Shown: piece by piece, positions 50,085 through 61,002 of the stretch
Layout of the letters: every line of letters starts with the position of its first letter
How positions within the stretch are numbered: position 1 is the first letter of the stretch
Source of the DNA: Zhengitettix transpicula
Lineage: Eukaryota > Arthropoda > Insecta > Orthoptera > Tetrigidae
Length of the DNA stretch: 64,000 nt
NCBI GenBank assembly: GCA_037074705.1
Contig: CM073590.1
Coordinates: 37,347,895 to 37,411,894, forward strand
Direction of reading: 5' to 3'
Made by a program: the position numbers and the translations under genes
Notes under the pieces: model-generated
What the model was told of the DNA's origin: nothing
Database searches by the model: none
The model's input: only the letters and a program-made list of their open reading frames with translations

Positions 50085-50565
50085 TAATAGGAAAGGGATT
50101 GAAAGGGGGGAAGCGGAAAGGTAGAGCAATGTAGCCAAGGGTTAACTACGGCCCCCGGGCTATAGTTTAAGGATCCCACCCGGCAATTCGCCTAAACGTG
50201 ATGAAGGGAAAACCCTAGAAAAACCTGCATCAGGTAGTTCAGGCATTTGATACTTGTCCCAAACCCTTCCCATGGTGGGAGAGGGGTTTTCTGTGGGTTC
50301 GCAGCATTACCATGACCGTGCCTCGACCAGTTTAGGAGGCAGCTGGGCAACTATTCAAATATGAATAGTAGACAACTCTTACCGTATGCTCAATGTTTGC
50401 GATCCCGGAACATACACGTCTCAAACCAGGCCGAGGTGCCTCGGCTTGTGGGAACCTTAGTTCATAAAATCAGAGAGAGTAGAAGGCACCCCCAAAGGTA
50501 GCCTCCTCCAGTCCTCTCTGGGAAGGTTCATCTGCGAGAGAATATTCCTAGCAAGCTTCCTTGTG
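50085..50565 (-). mobile_element. A-tailed retroposon, copy 3 (3' part missing)
   Basis: This is the same family and orientation as 6300-6861. It shares gcccccgggctata, ggaaaaccctagaaaaacctgcatc-like text, the cgaggtgcctcgg block and the 5' segment with the partial hairpin (tctgcgagagaata...). The 3' portion and A tail present in copy 1 are missing before about 50085, and no target duplication is evident. It is diverged by many point changes and is therefore old. Confidence 0.7.
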
Positions 50566-51719
50566 GATAGGGCAGCACAGAATTTTATTTTTAATGCTGA
50601 GAAGCAAAAACACGTTCACAATTATAATAATTGCGAGAAAGTAAGAATATTTAGCTTCGGATAAAACAGTTTGTGTGGCAGGTAGGTTATAAATTATTTA
50701 CTAATACATACACTCATCTCGTAAGTCATTACATACTTTCTTTTTAAATTCTGTTCATCTGAGTCATTATCATCTACTCATAAACTCAGATGATGTGACA
50801 GTTTTTGTTGATTTCTTTGTTGGAATATATCGAAGGAATTACGTGAACGTTAAAGCAACTAATTAATAAAATGAAAATAAGCTGCTAAGGAGCTATTCAT
50901 TAAGCGACGGGCTGAAAAAAAAATATTACAATAAAATATTATCGGGTTGGAAGTACATCAGAATTAGAGCTGAAAATTTCTAGTGTTTTATCTAACTTCC
51001 AATTCAAGGGGAACAAATATGTCGCGCATCTGAAAATACGTGGGCCTTTCTAAATTTCAGAATGACAACAATAAAAAGGGGAACACAAATTCAATAGAAT
51101 TACTTCATAAGATTTAGGTACGCTCTACAAAAAAGATTTGATACAAAAATTGCAAAGAAGGAGAGCCAATTTCAAGATTCGTAGAACGGGTCGAAATCGG
51201 AACAAGGTTAAAGCTTTACGGCGGAAGTCGTTGCAAAGTCGAAGGCTGGAAAGATTGTCAATGAAGATTTATTTACATCAGGATACGAAGCAAGAGATCC
51301 TGCATTTGCGTTAAACTACAGAAGCCAGTCGACAATTTAAAAATCAAACTAAAGCCACGAGAAAGTCTTGTAGGAAAATATTCATTTCTAAAGAGATCAA
51401 TCAATTATTGGACAAAATTATCTGCAACGGTACCGAAGACATATTTGGGAAGCATAATTTGTGTTAAAAAAAAATTTTCATTGAAAATCGTTTTAGATCG
51501 GTGTTAGGTAACAGATAATAATGTTTTGTTTTTAAAATGTTTTTCTTATCGTAAAATAAAAAAAAACATCGGCCAAATGTCAGAAAAAAATTAAAAATAT
51601 AAACTACACTACGTTTCCTCCTTAATTTAATACGTCCTCAGATATGAAATCGATTTGGCGTGTCATAAATAACTTTTATACATCTGCAAATTCTTCTATC
51701 ATTATCTCCCAAAATATGA

Positions 51720-51752
<33 letters not shown>

Positions 51753-54700
51753 TTAATTTTTAGTAGCATGCTATTTCAGCTGTGTTTGCTTTAACTGAAA
51801 AAAATCAGATAATTAAAATTTTTCCTGTATATATTAAGTTGTATAATTAGTTATTATCGAGTGTATGCTCAATTATACAGTTCTTAATAAATACACATAT
51901 GAGGTAGTTAAAAGCACGGAAAAATATGTGACTGCAAATTGTTATTAAAGTTGACGTCAGATCAACCTTAAAAATGATTTAGTAACACGGCTTACTGTAT
52001 AATAGGAATTGAATAAAATTAAGTTTAGAGATCCTTAGAGCTTGAATTATTAATTGTGAGGTATAAATTGAGTCACAAATAGTTATCAATCGATGAATAT
52101 GAACTGAATGTGGTAGTACAATATTATTCGTAAAATATATATGAAAATTGTTTTTTATAGTTGATGAAATAAATATTGTGACAGGTTCTTTCTTTCGAGG
52201 ATGGTTTGGACTAATTTTATGAGCTATATTATTCATAGGAGCCACACATGGAGGAGTTGTCGCTTGGCGAACAACTCAATTTGCAAGATTACCCGGTGGG
52301 CCGGAGGAAATTAAAGGCCATGAATCGTAGCGGAGTTCACCACCACTGACCGCCTCCCGCCCTATCCCTATCCCTTTTCCTTCTCGGAGCACAAAGGGCC
52401 CTGCGTATTGTCACGCGGTAAGTTCTGCTCCAACTTGTTCTCGTCGCAGGAAACATTTCGCTTGGGAAGACGCGAGCTCATTCCAAAACAGCGTCTGCTA
52501 AGTCCCTCGGAGGAAAACTATCAACAACACGAGATACGCTGTTATGAACGTCAAGAACAACGAGTAGGGAGGCAAGTTGCTCCTCGCAACTCCCATTTCA
52601 CTGAACCGTTTCCTTTAAAGTAGCCGAAAGATAAAGTCTTTTATACTGTTCTTGCAATGAACGACAGAATCTCTGAACAGTGCCGAATTCCCCACTTGGC
52701 ATTCTAGACACAATGTGTACGGTACTAGAAATTTTTTCGGCTTACAAAAGAGGAATACAAATTTACTATTCCTTTATCAACTTCGTTACGTAATTTTATA
52801 TGCAGATCCATTAATATGTTTCTGCTCAAAATCTTATTAGACTTGAAGTTGAGAAGAATTTATTTTTCAAATAACTTGCTGATATGAATATACTAAGATT
52901 TAAAAGTTCTTATGACTCCTGCAGCCTGTGTGGTTTTACATTAGAAAATTGCTTAAATTCAATATCTTACTCAATATTTTTTTAAACATCTGTAATAAAT
53001 TTTAAGACATACTTATTTATGCGCGTTGAAAGGGCTGGAGAACGCATCAGGATATTTGTTTTTACTCTTCGATGGAAAGAGAAATAGTGATCGAGAGAGC
53101 CGGAGATATACGGAGAATGTGCGTGTGTGCGTGTTACAGCAGTTGAATAGTAAGCCAGCGAGTCTGACTAAATAACAGCCTCGCCAGTTTGCATCTGTAT
53201 TCTCTCTTGACTGCCATTCTTTGAAACTGTTTCATTGTTTCCGGGAACCCTTCATTTCTATACTATATGCGAAGTTTAATAATGATAATTTTTAACATAA
53301 CAATTAAAATATTATAAAATTTCGTAATAAATAAATAATGTGAGTAATATTAAATATAAAATTACATACAAACTTAAAGACCCTCACTTTTTAAAAATAA
53401 TTAACGACATAGTGATTGAGATTCTAAATAACCTGAAGGTTGCTGATGAAAGTCGTGCTTCAGAAAATATGCAATGAATTGAAGTAGTGGGATGAGATAA
53501 ATTAATTTTAATATTTATGAGTTTATTAATCATTATTTAAAAATGTTTGGCTTCTTCTTGTTCGACGCCAAGTACACTGATTTTTTTTTCGATATAGTTC
53601 CACTGTTAATTAAATATCTTACTGGAAAATCTTGTCATTAATATTTAAGTATCTATATTTAAAGGAAGGTTTAGCCAACTTCTGTGCTTCCCAGTCATTT
53701 CAGATGAAACTTGGTAAAATTTAAAAAAGTATGTTTAGTGACAAGAAGTTTCTGAAGCTGATTGGCTAGAATGATTAAATCACTACTCGGGGAAAAAGTT
53801 CACTTCATCCCTTCAATGTTGAAAATAATTTATTTCGTAACTTTTTCGTGCAGAAAGTCAGCTTTTGTTTACTTCACTCAAAAACGCGTAATAAATTATA
53901 TGAAAATAAATAATTACTTCTAACCAAATAAAAGTTCGTCTCGTTTTATAATAGCATAAAATGGTGCGGATTGTCATAACAAGAAAACGTACTAAACCGT
54001 TAAGTATATACATGTATTTTGGTGTATTTTGATTCTTTTGAAATGTTTATTTACCTTTTCTCTCAATTTATTTGTAATTTAGTTTTTTTTTCTTTGTCCG
54101 CTTTTCGCGGCCCTTAAAATATTTTTAATTCTACAACAGCTATTATGGGTGAGCAATTTCTGTATTCGAATTCTCTCTTACAATTTCCTCTTTACACTGT
54201 TATTTTTATCATAGAAACACAGCTGTAAGTTGACTTGATTTCTGTACATATTTATTACAATCTGCTTTTCTTGACAATCATATTTGAAATATTAGGTAAT
54301 TAATTCTTCCGTGATATTACATTTGTAAGCTTATTTCCGTTAGTTATGAATTTCGTATAGAGATTTTTTAAATCAGTTTCTTCAGTCGCAATTTTATTTC
54401 GCAACTTACAACTTTTTTATCGTAGTCTTTGATGTCTACACACTACTTATGTAAAGTGATTTTTAGTTCCCTCCGCATACGAATTTGCCGTTGCCCGTTG
54501 AGTTGAGTGAAGTGGGTAGTTCTCGTATTGGACAGAGAGACTGACATACGGCAGATTTCTTAAATGGTAAACTTGTTAATCTCCTTGGAATTTGCCAACT
54601 GAGGGCAGTCAGCGCATTAAGGCGGCAGCAGTGTGGGGAATTCCCGACGCCAATGGCAAACACAGTGCACTGAGACACGCCCACCAACAGCAAACTCCGG

Positions 54701-55080
54701 CGAAGTTGGTTTGGCTCAGATTTCATGCATTGTGTAAATTACAGACGGCGGTGGGGAAGGAAGCACTCAACAAACAACCCATGATCGTAATTTACAGTCG
54801 TTGGTTTTGTCCATCGCCAATCCATTAGCGCACCATTGTGCACTGACAGCTTAGCATTCTTTCGGTCTACGGTGTTCTTGCACACCGATTAACATTCCTA
54901 CCAATAGTTTAGAGCAAACTACTGTACCTTTCGTTTTCTTGCACGCAAATATAGCTTTGTTAGTACAAATTCCTAAATCCCTTCTTCGACTGGCATACAA
55001 GATACGAAATATATTGTAATAAACAGATTAAAAATGCGTCTAAATGGCTGTGGCTAAATAAAAATAACTATGTGAAACAA
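50566..55080. other. Intronic stretch without gene
   Basis: Mostly AT-rich, with an AT microsatellite at 51722-51750. The stretch 51090-51470 is lysine/arginine-rich when read on the plus strand (FKIRRTGRNRNKVKALRRKS) and could be a dead element remnant, but no family is recognised. GC-richer islands lie at about 52230-52640 and 54460-54850, without a defensible exon. Confidence 0.4.
51722..51750. repeat. (AT)n microsatellite
   Basis: About 29 bases of uninterrupted AT dinucleotide. Confidence 0.95.
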
Positions 55081-55810
55081 TTAAACAAAATTTATTAAAG
55101 TTTTAATTACATTATAATTTCACAATAATATTTAAAATCTCAGGGTCTTTACTGGGTTTGATAAATGGGTGAATTGAATTTAAATTATACTAACAAAACA
55201 ATTGAAGAAAAGAAATAATTAAAGAAAAGAAAATAATTGAAGAACGATCTGACGTATCTTAATGAAATGGTTTACAAATAAATTTAGAGTTCTTTTACTT
55301 ACGGCCGACCAGGTCTCAATTTTGGGGTTTTCTGTGCACACGTTTTTGGGGATATCACTGAATTTAGGTTGGTTACAAAACACTTGTCGAAACTTTTGGG
55401 TCTCTCTTCTGGAAACTGGAAACTGCAACTCCTTCCGGATTAATGGGTGGACAGATTGTTACAAATTATCTCTCTGTGGAATTGATGACGGTCACGGTAC
55501 TTATAGATTTTTATCGTGGCGTGATTTATTAGGTTACTCCTTGTAACTGTTCGACGAATTTTACTGTCTAAAACTTTTTACTCAAATTTTACTTGTAACC
55601 TTTCCGGCTAGATCTATCTGCCTGCCATGCTGTTCGCCGTCCGACTGTAGACTGTTCGTCTCGTAGAATTTTTTTTTGACTTCGTACGTCTCAACAATGG
55701 TTCTATTGACTCGCCGCCCGCTTTGTCGCGGTGTATGCTTTATATAGTCTAATAATGAGTCCTTTACTTTGCAATTATAACAATGGATTAATTACTAATC
55801 ACTACAATAT
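55081..55810. repeat. Dispersed repeat family R, copy 1
   Basis: It shares an ordered series of blocks with 59990-60860 in the same orientation. The blocks are a near-identical core (tctcagggtctttactgggtttgataa, 55139-55165), an AG-rich run with aagaaaagaaat, a cttac.c..... segment, and aaactgcaactcctt..... near 55415-55435. It then runs into a GC-richer end near 55620-55740. Divergence is high. No coding frame is recognised. It could be a solo LTR or a non-autonomous element; the ends are approximate. Confidence 0.5.
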
Positions 55811-56038
55811 ATTTGAAAGTTTCGTCAACTTCAATTTTCGTTTTGATAAAATTAGCTGAAACTATTTTGAAAAATGTAGCCTTTAATTATGAAATTAGAC
55901 CACATTTTACTGAAGTTCTCCAATTGTTACAATTTTACTATTGAATTGGCTGTAAAAATATTAATATATAACTTGATAGATAACATAAATAAACAAATAT
56001 ACGGCCGTATTTCAGAAAATTATGATTATTAACAAAGC

Positions 56039-56087
56039 ATTAAATAAACGACGTTTCATTCTATTTTAGGACATCTTCAGGTTTAAT
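56039..56087 (-). ncRNA. Hammerhead-like motif, left arm copy
   Basis: On the minus strand: ATTAAA, an extra C, CTGAAGA, TGTCC, loop taaaat, AGAAT, GAAAC, GTC, GT, TTA, TTTAAT. ATTAAA and TTTAAT pair as stem I, AC/GT is a two-base stem III, and TTA fits the NUH cleavage triplet. Stem II is weakened on its 3' strand. The layout is that of the minimal hammerheads known from Penelope-like elements. The extra C next to the core is unusual and also occurs at 42322. Confidence 0.45.
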
Positions 56088-56277
56088 CTACAAATTAGAA
56101 AATCATAGCTTAAATTTTTATGTGAAATAATTAGTACTAATTACATAATTATATATTATATAACTTGCATAATTATTTATATACAAAATTGGAAGTAATC
56201 TTAAAATAACTATAATATTTTGTAATTGTTTTTAAAAAACTGTACAAATAATAACGTTATTAATTTCTAAAATGTAG

Positions 56278-56319
56278 ATTAAGATATCCTAAAATAGGGG
56301 GAAACGTCGTTTATTTAAT
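56278..56319 (+). ncRNA. Hammerhead-like motif, right arm copy (core deleted)
   Basis: ATTAA, then GATATCC, loop taaaata, GGGG, GAAAC, GTC, GT, TTA, TTTAAT. Stems I to III are recognisable, but the cctga part of the CTGAAGA strand is missing compared with the left arm, so this copy should be inactive. Confidence 0.4.
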
Positions 56320-56745
56320 ATATTGCTTATGAACATAATTTTTTGGCATAAATTTGTTCATTTATATTATTGTGAACGTCAGATATTTACTTATAACAGA
56401 TCCTTTTTTATCGGTACCAGAGTTTATGTCACGAAATAGCAAAAAGTTACTATTTAAAAATATATTTAACAATTGTACACAACTCGACGTCACGATTACG
56501 TTTTAAAATTCTATCCATAATTTATAGACAAAATACTAAATGTTATTTTATAAATGCCTAATATATTGTAAGTAGTTTAAAAAAACACATTGAATCGTTT
56601 ACGTCAGGTGAAAACTTCAATGTTCTAATTTTTATAATTATCTTAAATTTACGAGAAAAATGTTGTGTTTCAATATCATTCTGAATTACATATTAACGTT
56701 TTATTGGTAGTTGTTAAATTTAATTGAATAGAATAGCAAATCTCG

Positions 56746-56877
56746 GCCGGACCAGGAATAGAACTTAGGACACACTAATAATGAAAGCTGGCATGTGACG
56801 GGTAGTCTAAAATTATAATTTAGTGGTTAGAGCGACGCATAGTTAGCGGAGGTTCTGAGTTCTATTACTGGTCCGGC
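56746..56877. repeat. Inverted pair of tRNA-like sequences
   Basis: gccggaccaggaatagaac (56746-56764) faces its reverse complement gttctattactggtccggc (56859-56877). Arms of about 25 bases match at roughly 23 positions. Reading the right copy on the plus strand, an A-box-like block (tttagtggttagagcg, 56820-56835) precedes a degraded B box (gagttctattact, 56857-56869). The left copy has a B-box-like block on the minus strand. They look like two tRNA-derived SINE heads or tRNA pseudogenes facing away from a common centre. Confidence 0.45.
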
Positions 56878-56878
56878 A

Positions 56879-58769
56879 AATGATTTATTTCATCCGTCAA
56901 TTCAGTTTCATAGCTGTTACAGTTGAGGTATGATTGTTATTGAGGAGGTTATCGTTCTCTTCAGTAAATTATTTTCCTGTTTACCTTTAAACATTTGTCT
57001 CCTATGCTAATAGGTTTATTATATATTAAGAATATAAATAAATTTTAATTTAAAATAAAATGTAGTTTGTGATTAATAGCACACAGTTGATTTAAAAAAA
57101 TTGTGTTCAGAATAACAACGGTCTTGTCATATTTTTACCTTCTTCAGGTTGTGACTTGACAGAATAGTTATATAGTAAAATTAGTAATACTTGGAATTTT
57201 AAACGTTCACTCAGTATGTCTATGAATAATGCTTGAATAAGGTTGAAATATGTATCAAGCATTGTTATTTTAAAATTATTTTTTTTAAAAAACGTAAACT
57301 TCATGTTATTGGTTAAAACTACATTTTATTTTATATTATTAAAAACATAAAATCAAAATAATTAATTTAAATTTAATTTATTGATCAAACTAAATATTCT
57401 GTTAGTTTGTAATTATAATTACCAAGAAAGAACGCGGAAAATAATATGTATGAATAGTATCCCTCAAATTAGTGAATATTTAATTGCAGTTTGCAGAATA
57501 AGGTTTTGCAATGGTAAACTAGGTGCACCCGATTCCGCAGAAGTGAGTGAAGTGCAGATGGAAGCGTTTAAAAACAATACTTGCGAATTTATTAAATGCT
57601 ATACCACAAAATTACGTTTAAAACACCAGTGGCTCGGCTGGCTGTTGTCAGGAAGAGAAGACGATAGTGGAACTGTGTAACAGAAGGACTTAATAATTAC
57701 GTTGAACACTAATAGGACAGCAGTTTATATTTCCATTGTACATAATTGTTTTAAAAATTATTTAGGCGTTACATTACTTATTACAAATACTGACAAACAC
57801 AGAACTTTTTTTAAAGTAAATTAACTCATTTATTAATGAAAATTTAACGAGTTTAGCGAAATTATAAGTTGATTGTATCCAACCAAACATACGAATCATT
57901 AGTACGAAAATGCTCAAGTTACAAATGTTGTCTTATTAATTCAGACGAATTTATATGAAACAGGATTTCTGAATAGGATCAGCGAGGTAATATCATGAGA
58001 AATATAAACCATAGATTGTCTGAGTTTATAAAATGAATAATGCTGGACGTCAACTGAGAAGATGTTATTTCCTGGGCTACATATTGCTCACTATGAACGA
58101 TGCTACTTATTTCATAATGAACATGCTAGGTGCGACGGGAACAAAGAAGGGAAAGATTTAGTACAATATCGAACAATGATGAAAAGAATTTAGTCATAAT
58201 TGAATGAGAAAAACTAGTTTGTAGAAGGTGTAGTAGAAGCCTTGTTTGGATAGTACGGGGCAAGGAAGTATTGAAAAAATAATTTTTCGGAGCTTATAAT
58301 AATGAATTTTGTAATTGCCAGAAAATATAAACATAGACTTGGACTAGTTGAGAGAGGACTAACTTATCGCATCACTGTAGTCCTGCGCCTCAATACTATA
58401 AAAAAATATATGACATTGGGTCATGCTGGAGAACATTGGATTCAAAGAGTTTGTTGACTGTAATTGTAGATTGGGAACATACTTAATTGGTTAGGAAGCC
58501 GCCCACTCAGTAGCCAGGTCTGCAGTGCTGATGCAGTGACTTACCTTATGGGGCGGAGGGTTGAACACAGAGCTGGCTCCACGCCACAGCTTCTTGCTTC
58601 ACTCACACCTACTGTCTTCCGCACCAACTCGCCTCCTTCCAATTTGAATAAAAAACACTTTCAGGACTAAACACAACTTTCGAATGCTCCCTCGCTTCTT
58701 ATATCCAAAACATTGTACTTGCTACTCGTTACACAAAAAAAGAAAGTTTGCAAAATTATCTACCGATGT
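56879..58769. other. Intronic stretch without gene
   Basis: AT-rich, with a GC-richer patch at about 58490-58640. The 99-codon frame at 57381-57680 begins low-complexity and is more normal in its second half (after an ...attgcag at about 57487), but resembles nothing I know. No supporting donor is obvious. Confidence 0.4.
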
Positions 58770-59473
58770 GAGAATCTAAACTTTAACGCGTGGACAAAAT
58801 TGAACAAAAATTGGTACTCATATTCTTCAAAACTCAAAAGACGATAGATACTGTGCGGTGAGAAACCCCTAGCATAAATATGGAAAGAATAATAATTTTA
58901 AAAAGTGATAATTAAGTGTTAAATTACTGCGCACCAAGTGACTTTGACGTCACGCGAAAGAGAGACGTTACTATGCGACGAACAAAGGAAATAGTTCCTT
59001 TTTCCGTAATGAAATGAAGCAGAAATTTTGAATAAAAAGTATAATATTATCCAGTAATATTCCATCGAATGATAATTAAAAATAATACGAAGTACTTTAC
59101 GATCCTTGCGGAAAATGTAAGTTAATTTTCGTGCCATATTAGTTACTCCAATATGTCGACTATTTGTTTACACTATGAATCTAGCTAAGAATTTATTCAA
59201 TTGAATCTTTCGTAATGTCTGAAGACTTAGGGACAATTATATCCTGCAATATTCAAGGAGTATATTTAAGTATTTTATTCGTAAAGAAATTATGTTGAAT
59301 TTATTTTATAGCTGTTCAATTAATGAATGCACTATCGGTCGAGATTGTGAACGGAACTAGGGACAGTTAGATTTAGGTTAAACCACTTCTTGACTAAAGA
59401 TTAATATAGAATTAAATACTTTTTCGGGTTTATATAAATAAGTATACGGGAAACGCCGGTCACCCACCTAGTT
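58770..59473 (-). mobile_element. Dispersed repeat family D, copy B (inverted)
   Basis: It reads on the minus strand from aactaggtgggtgaccggcgtttccc near 59473, through atttatataaacccgaaaaagtatt, to the tccacgcgttaaa block near 58775. It parallels 47208-47760 throughout and is fuller in the middle (59020-59150). The (CATA)n tail of copy A is not seen here. The minus-strand frame at 58919-59137 lies inside it and is not a gene. Similarity is clear but diverged. Confidence 0.65.
58945..58952. promoter_or_regulatory. Consensus CRE octamer TGACGTCA in repeat family D, copy B
   Basis: A perfect octamer at the position equivalent to that in copy A, although the surrounding sequence has diverged. 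Confidence 0.35.
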
Positions 59474-59989
59474 AATAAATAAAATCAGTTTTATCTGACA
59501 GTCAATAATTTTCAACGATTTTTCATGACTCGATCATTTATCTACATATAATGGGTTCATAGGAGGTGTTTATGAGGTACTATATTTACTGGTAGACAAA
59601 ACATTTTGGGCAATGCGCAGCGTAAGACTAATAAAAATTGTTGAATACTAAAATAAATACTAAACTACTAAAAGTGTTTCTAAAAACTTACAAATCGCGC
59701 AAGAGCACATTAATTGCTAAAAAAAGTTAATAACAATATTTAACGCCTGATTTTACTTAAATAAAAAGAGAAAAATTTGTGGTCGAGTCGTCACCAGTAT
59801 TTTAATAATTTTTAATAAGAAATATAGCCAATACAGACAAAAAACGTATTGTAATTATTAAAAGAAAGCCTTCAATTAATTTAAAGAATTAACCTCTCGT
59901 TGAAGCGTCAAAATGTAATAATTAAATCGAAAGCGTTATTTAAATGAAATAATCAACAAGAATTTAAAACATATAATTATTTATTTTCA

Positions 59990-60860
59990 CTATGTTGCTT
60001 TAACTCACAAACAATTACAATTTAAAATATTAAATCTCAGGGCCTTCACTGGGTTTGATAATGGACACAACCAATTGATTTAAAAAAAACTATTAACAAA
60101 CAAATCACATTTACCTAAACTATACGTCGATAGAAATAAATTAAAAAGAAAAGAAATTAACTTGACAATTAAAATAGAACGAAATCTGACTTCTATCCTT
60201 TAATTACGTTTACATAAATCATTAATTTTGTATTTTGTTACTCACATCTGTCCAGCTGTTTCCAGCATTCTTTTTGTTTTCGGGAGCACACTATTGCAAA
60301 AATTTTTTTACACAGATTCTAATATCGGCTCATAGATTTTACACTCTTGAAGTCAACCTTGATAGGCTCCCAGGAACTCGGATGATCCTCCCTTTTGTCT
60401 GCTATCTGATAACTGCTTGCCTTATATGAATCCTGTGATTAGTAGATTTGCTAGTCTTTTTACTGCTTGGGACTTAAACTGAAACTTTACTATTCCTGGC
60501 TGGCTACAGACGTACAAACTGCACTCCTTTCCAGGCTGCTGATAGACGTAAAAACTGGTAACTTCGCGATATTTACGGGATAATATTTCAGTGAATGTTT
60601 TTACTTTGTCTTAAATTAACAACTTTGTTTCATGATACATTAAACGACTGCTAGTCTATGCTCTAGTATCATTTGTTCCGTCCTCCGAAATGTCCCGTCG
60701 CCAACTAACTATCGTAGTCTCGAGTTTTAGCGCGCATACGCATTTTTGACTTTCCGACAAAGTAACAGAGCCTGAATCCTTTGTCGCTTTGGAAACTCCT
60801 GCCGCTACAATTAAATTTTATGTCTAAACAATTAATGTCCTAATTAATTGGCATTACAAT
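59990..60860. repeat. Dispersed repeat family R, copy 2
   Basis: It parallels 55081-55810 in the same orientation. The core tctcagggccttcactgggtttgata is at 60035-60060, followed by aaaaagaaaagaaatt, then a cttactcacatctgtccagctg-like segment, then caaactgcactcctttcc near 60508. The copies are about 4.2 kb apart. The second is longer through insertions. A foldback (60862-61002) begins at its right edge. Confidence 0.5.
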
Positions 60861-60861
60861 G

Positions 60862-61002
60862 TATACCACTCAACGTTTCTGGGATCCTCGTCCTTGTCAA
60901 AAGGTTTTGAGTTTTGTCAACTGACGAGAGCAGATGTGTTGCTCTAGGCACTTCTGCGCAACTGGTGAAAGGGACAAAGATCCCAGAAACGTTGTGTGGT
61001 AT
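60862..61002. mobile_element. Short foldback element, relative of 876-1186
   Basis: The left arm ataccactcaacgtttctgggatc (about 60863-60886) pairs with gatcccagaaacgttgtgtggtat (60979-61002), two mismatches over 24 bases, with further weak pairing outside and cctcgtccttgtc/gggacaaag inside. Its arm end (gatataaataccac...tttctgggatc type) matches the ends of the element at 876-1186, so both belong to one family. No coding sequence. Confidence 0.65.

Larger units (their letters stand above)
56019..56341. mobile_element. Foldback element carrying two convergent hammerhead-like motifs
   Basis: The left arm 56019-56100 and the right arm 56262-56341 are reverse complements over about 75 bases with a few gaps. 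The shared block is attaaataaacgacgtttc followed by ctattttagga. The centre (about 160 bases) is AT-rich and empty. Each arm contains a copy of the hammerhead-like motif described separately. The right copy has lost about five bases, including part of the CTGA strand. Inverted arms of this sort could come from a foldback transposon or from two elements inserted head to head. Confidence 0.65.

Noticed and set aside
51979..52245. 88-codon minus-strand frame
   Set aside because: No known domain; the His/Ile/Asn-rich composition looks like chance in AT-rich DNA.
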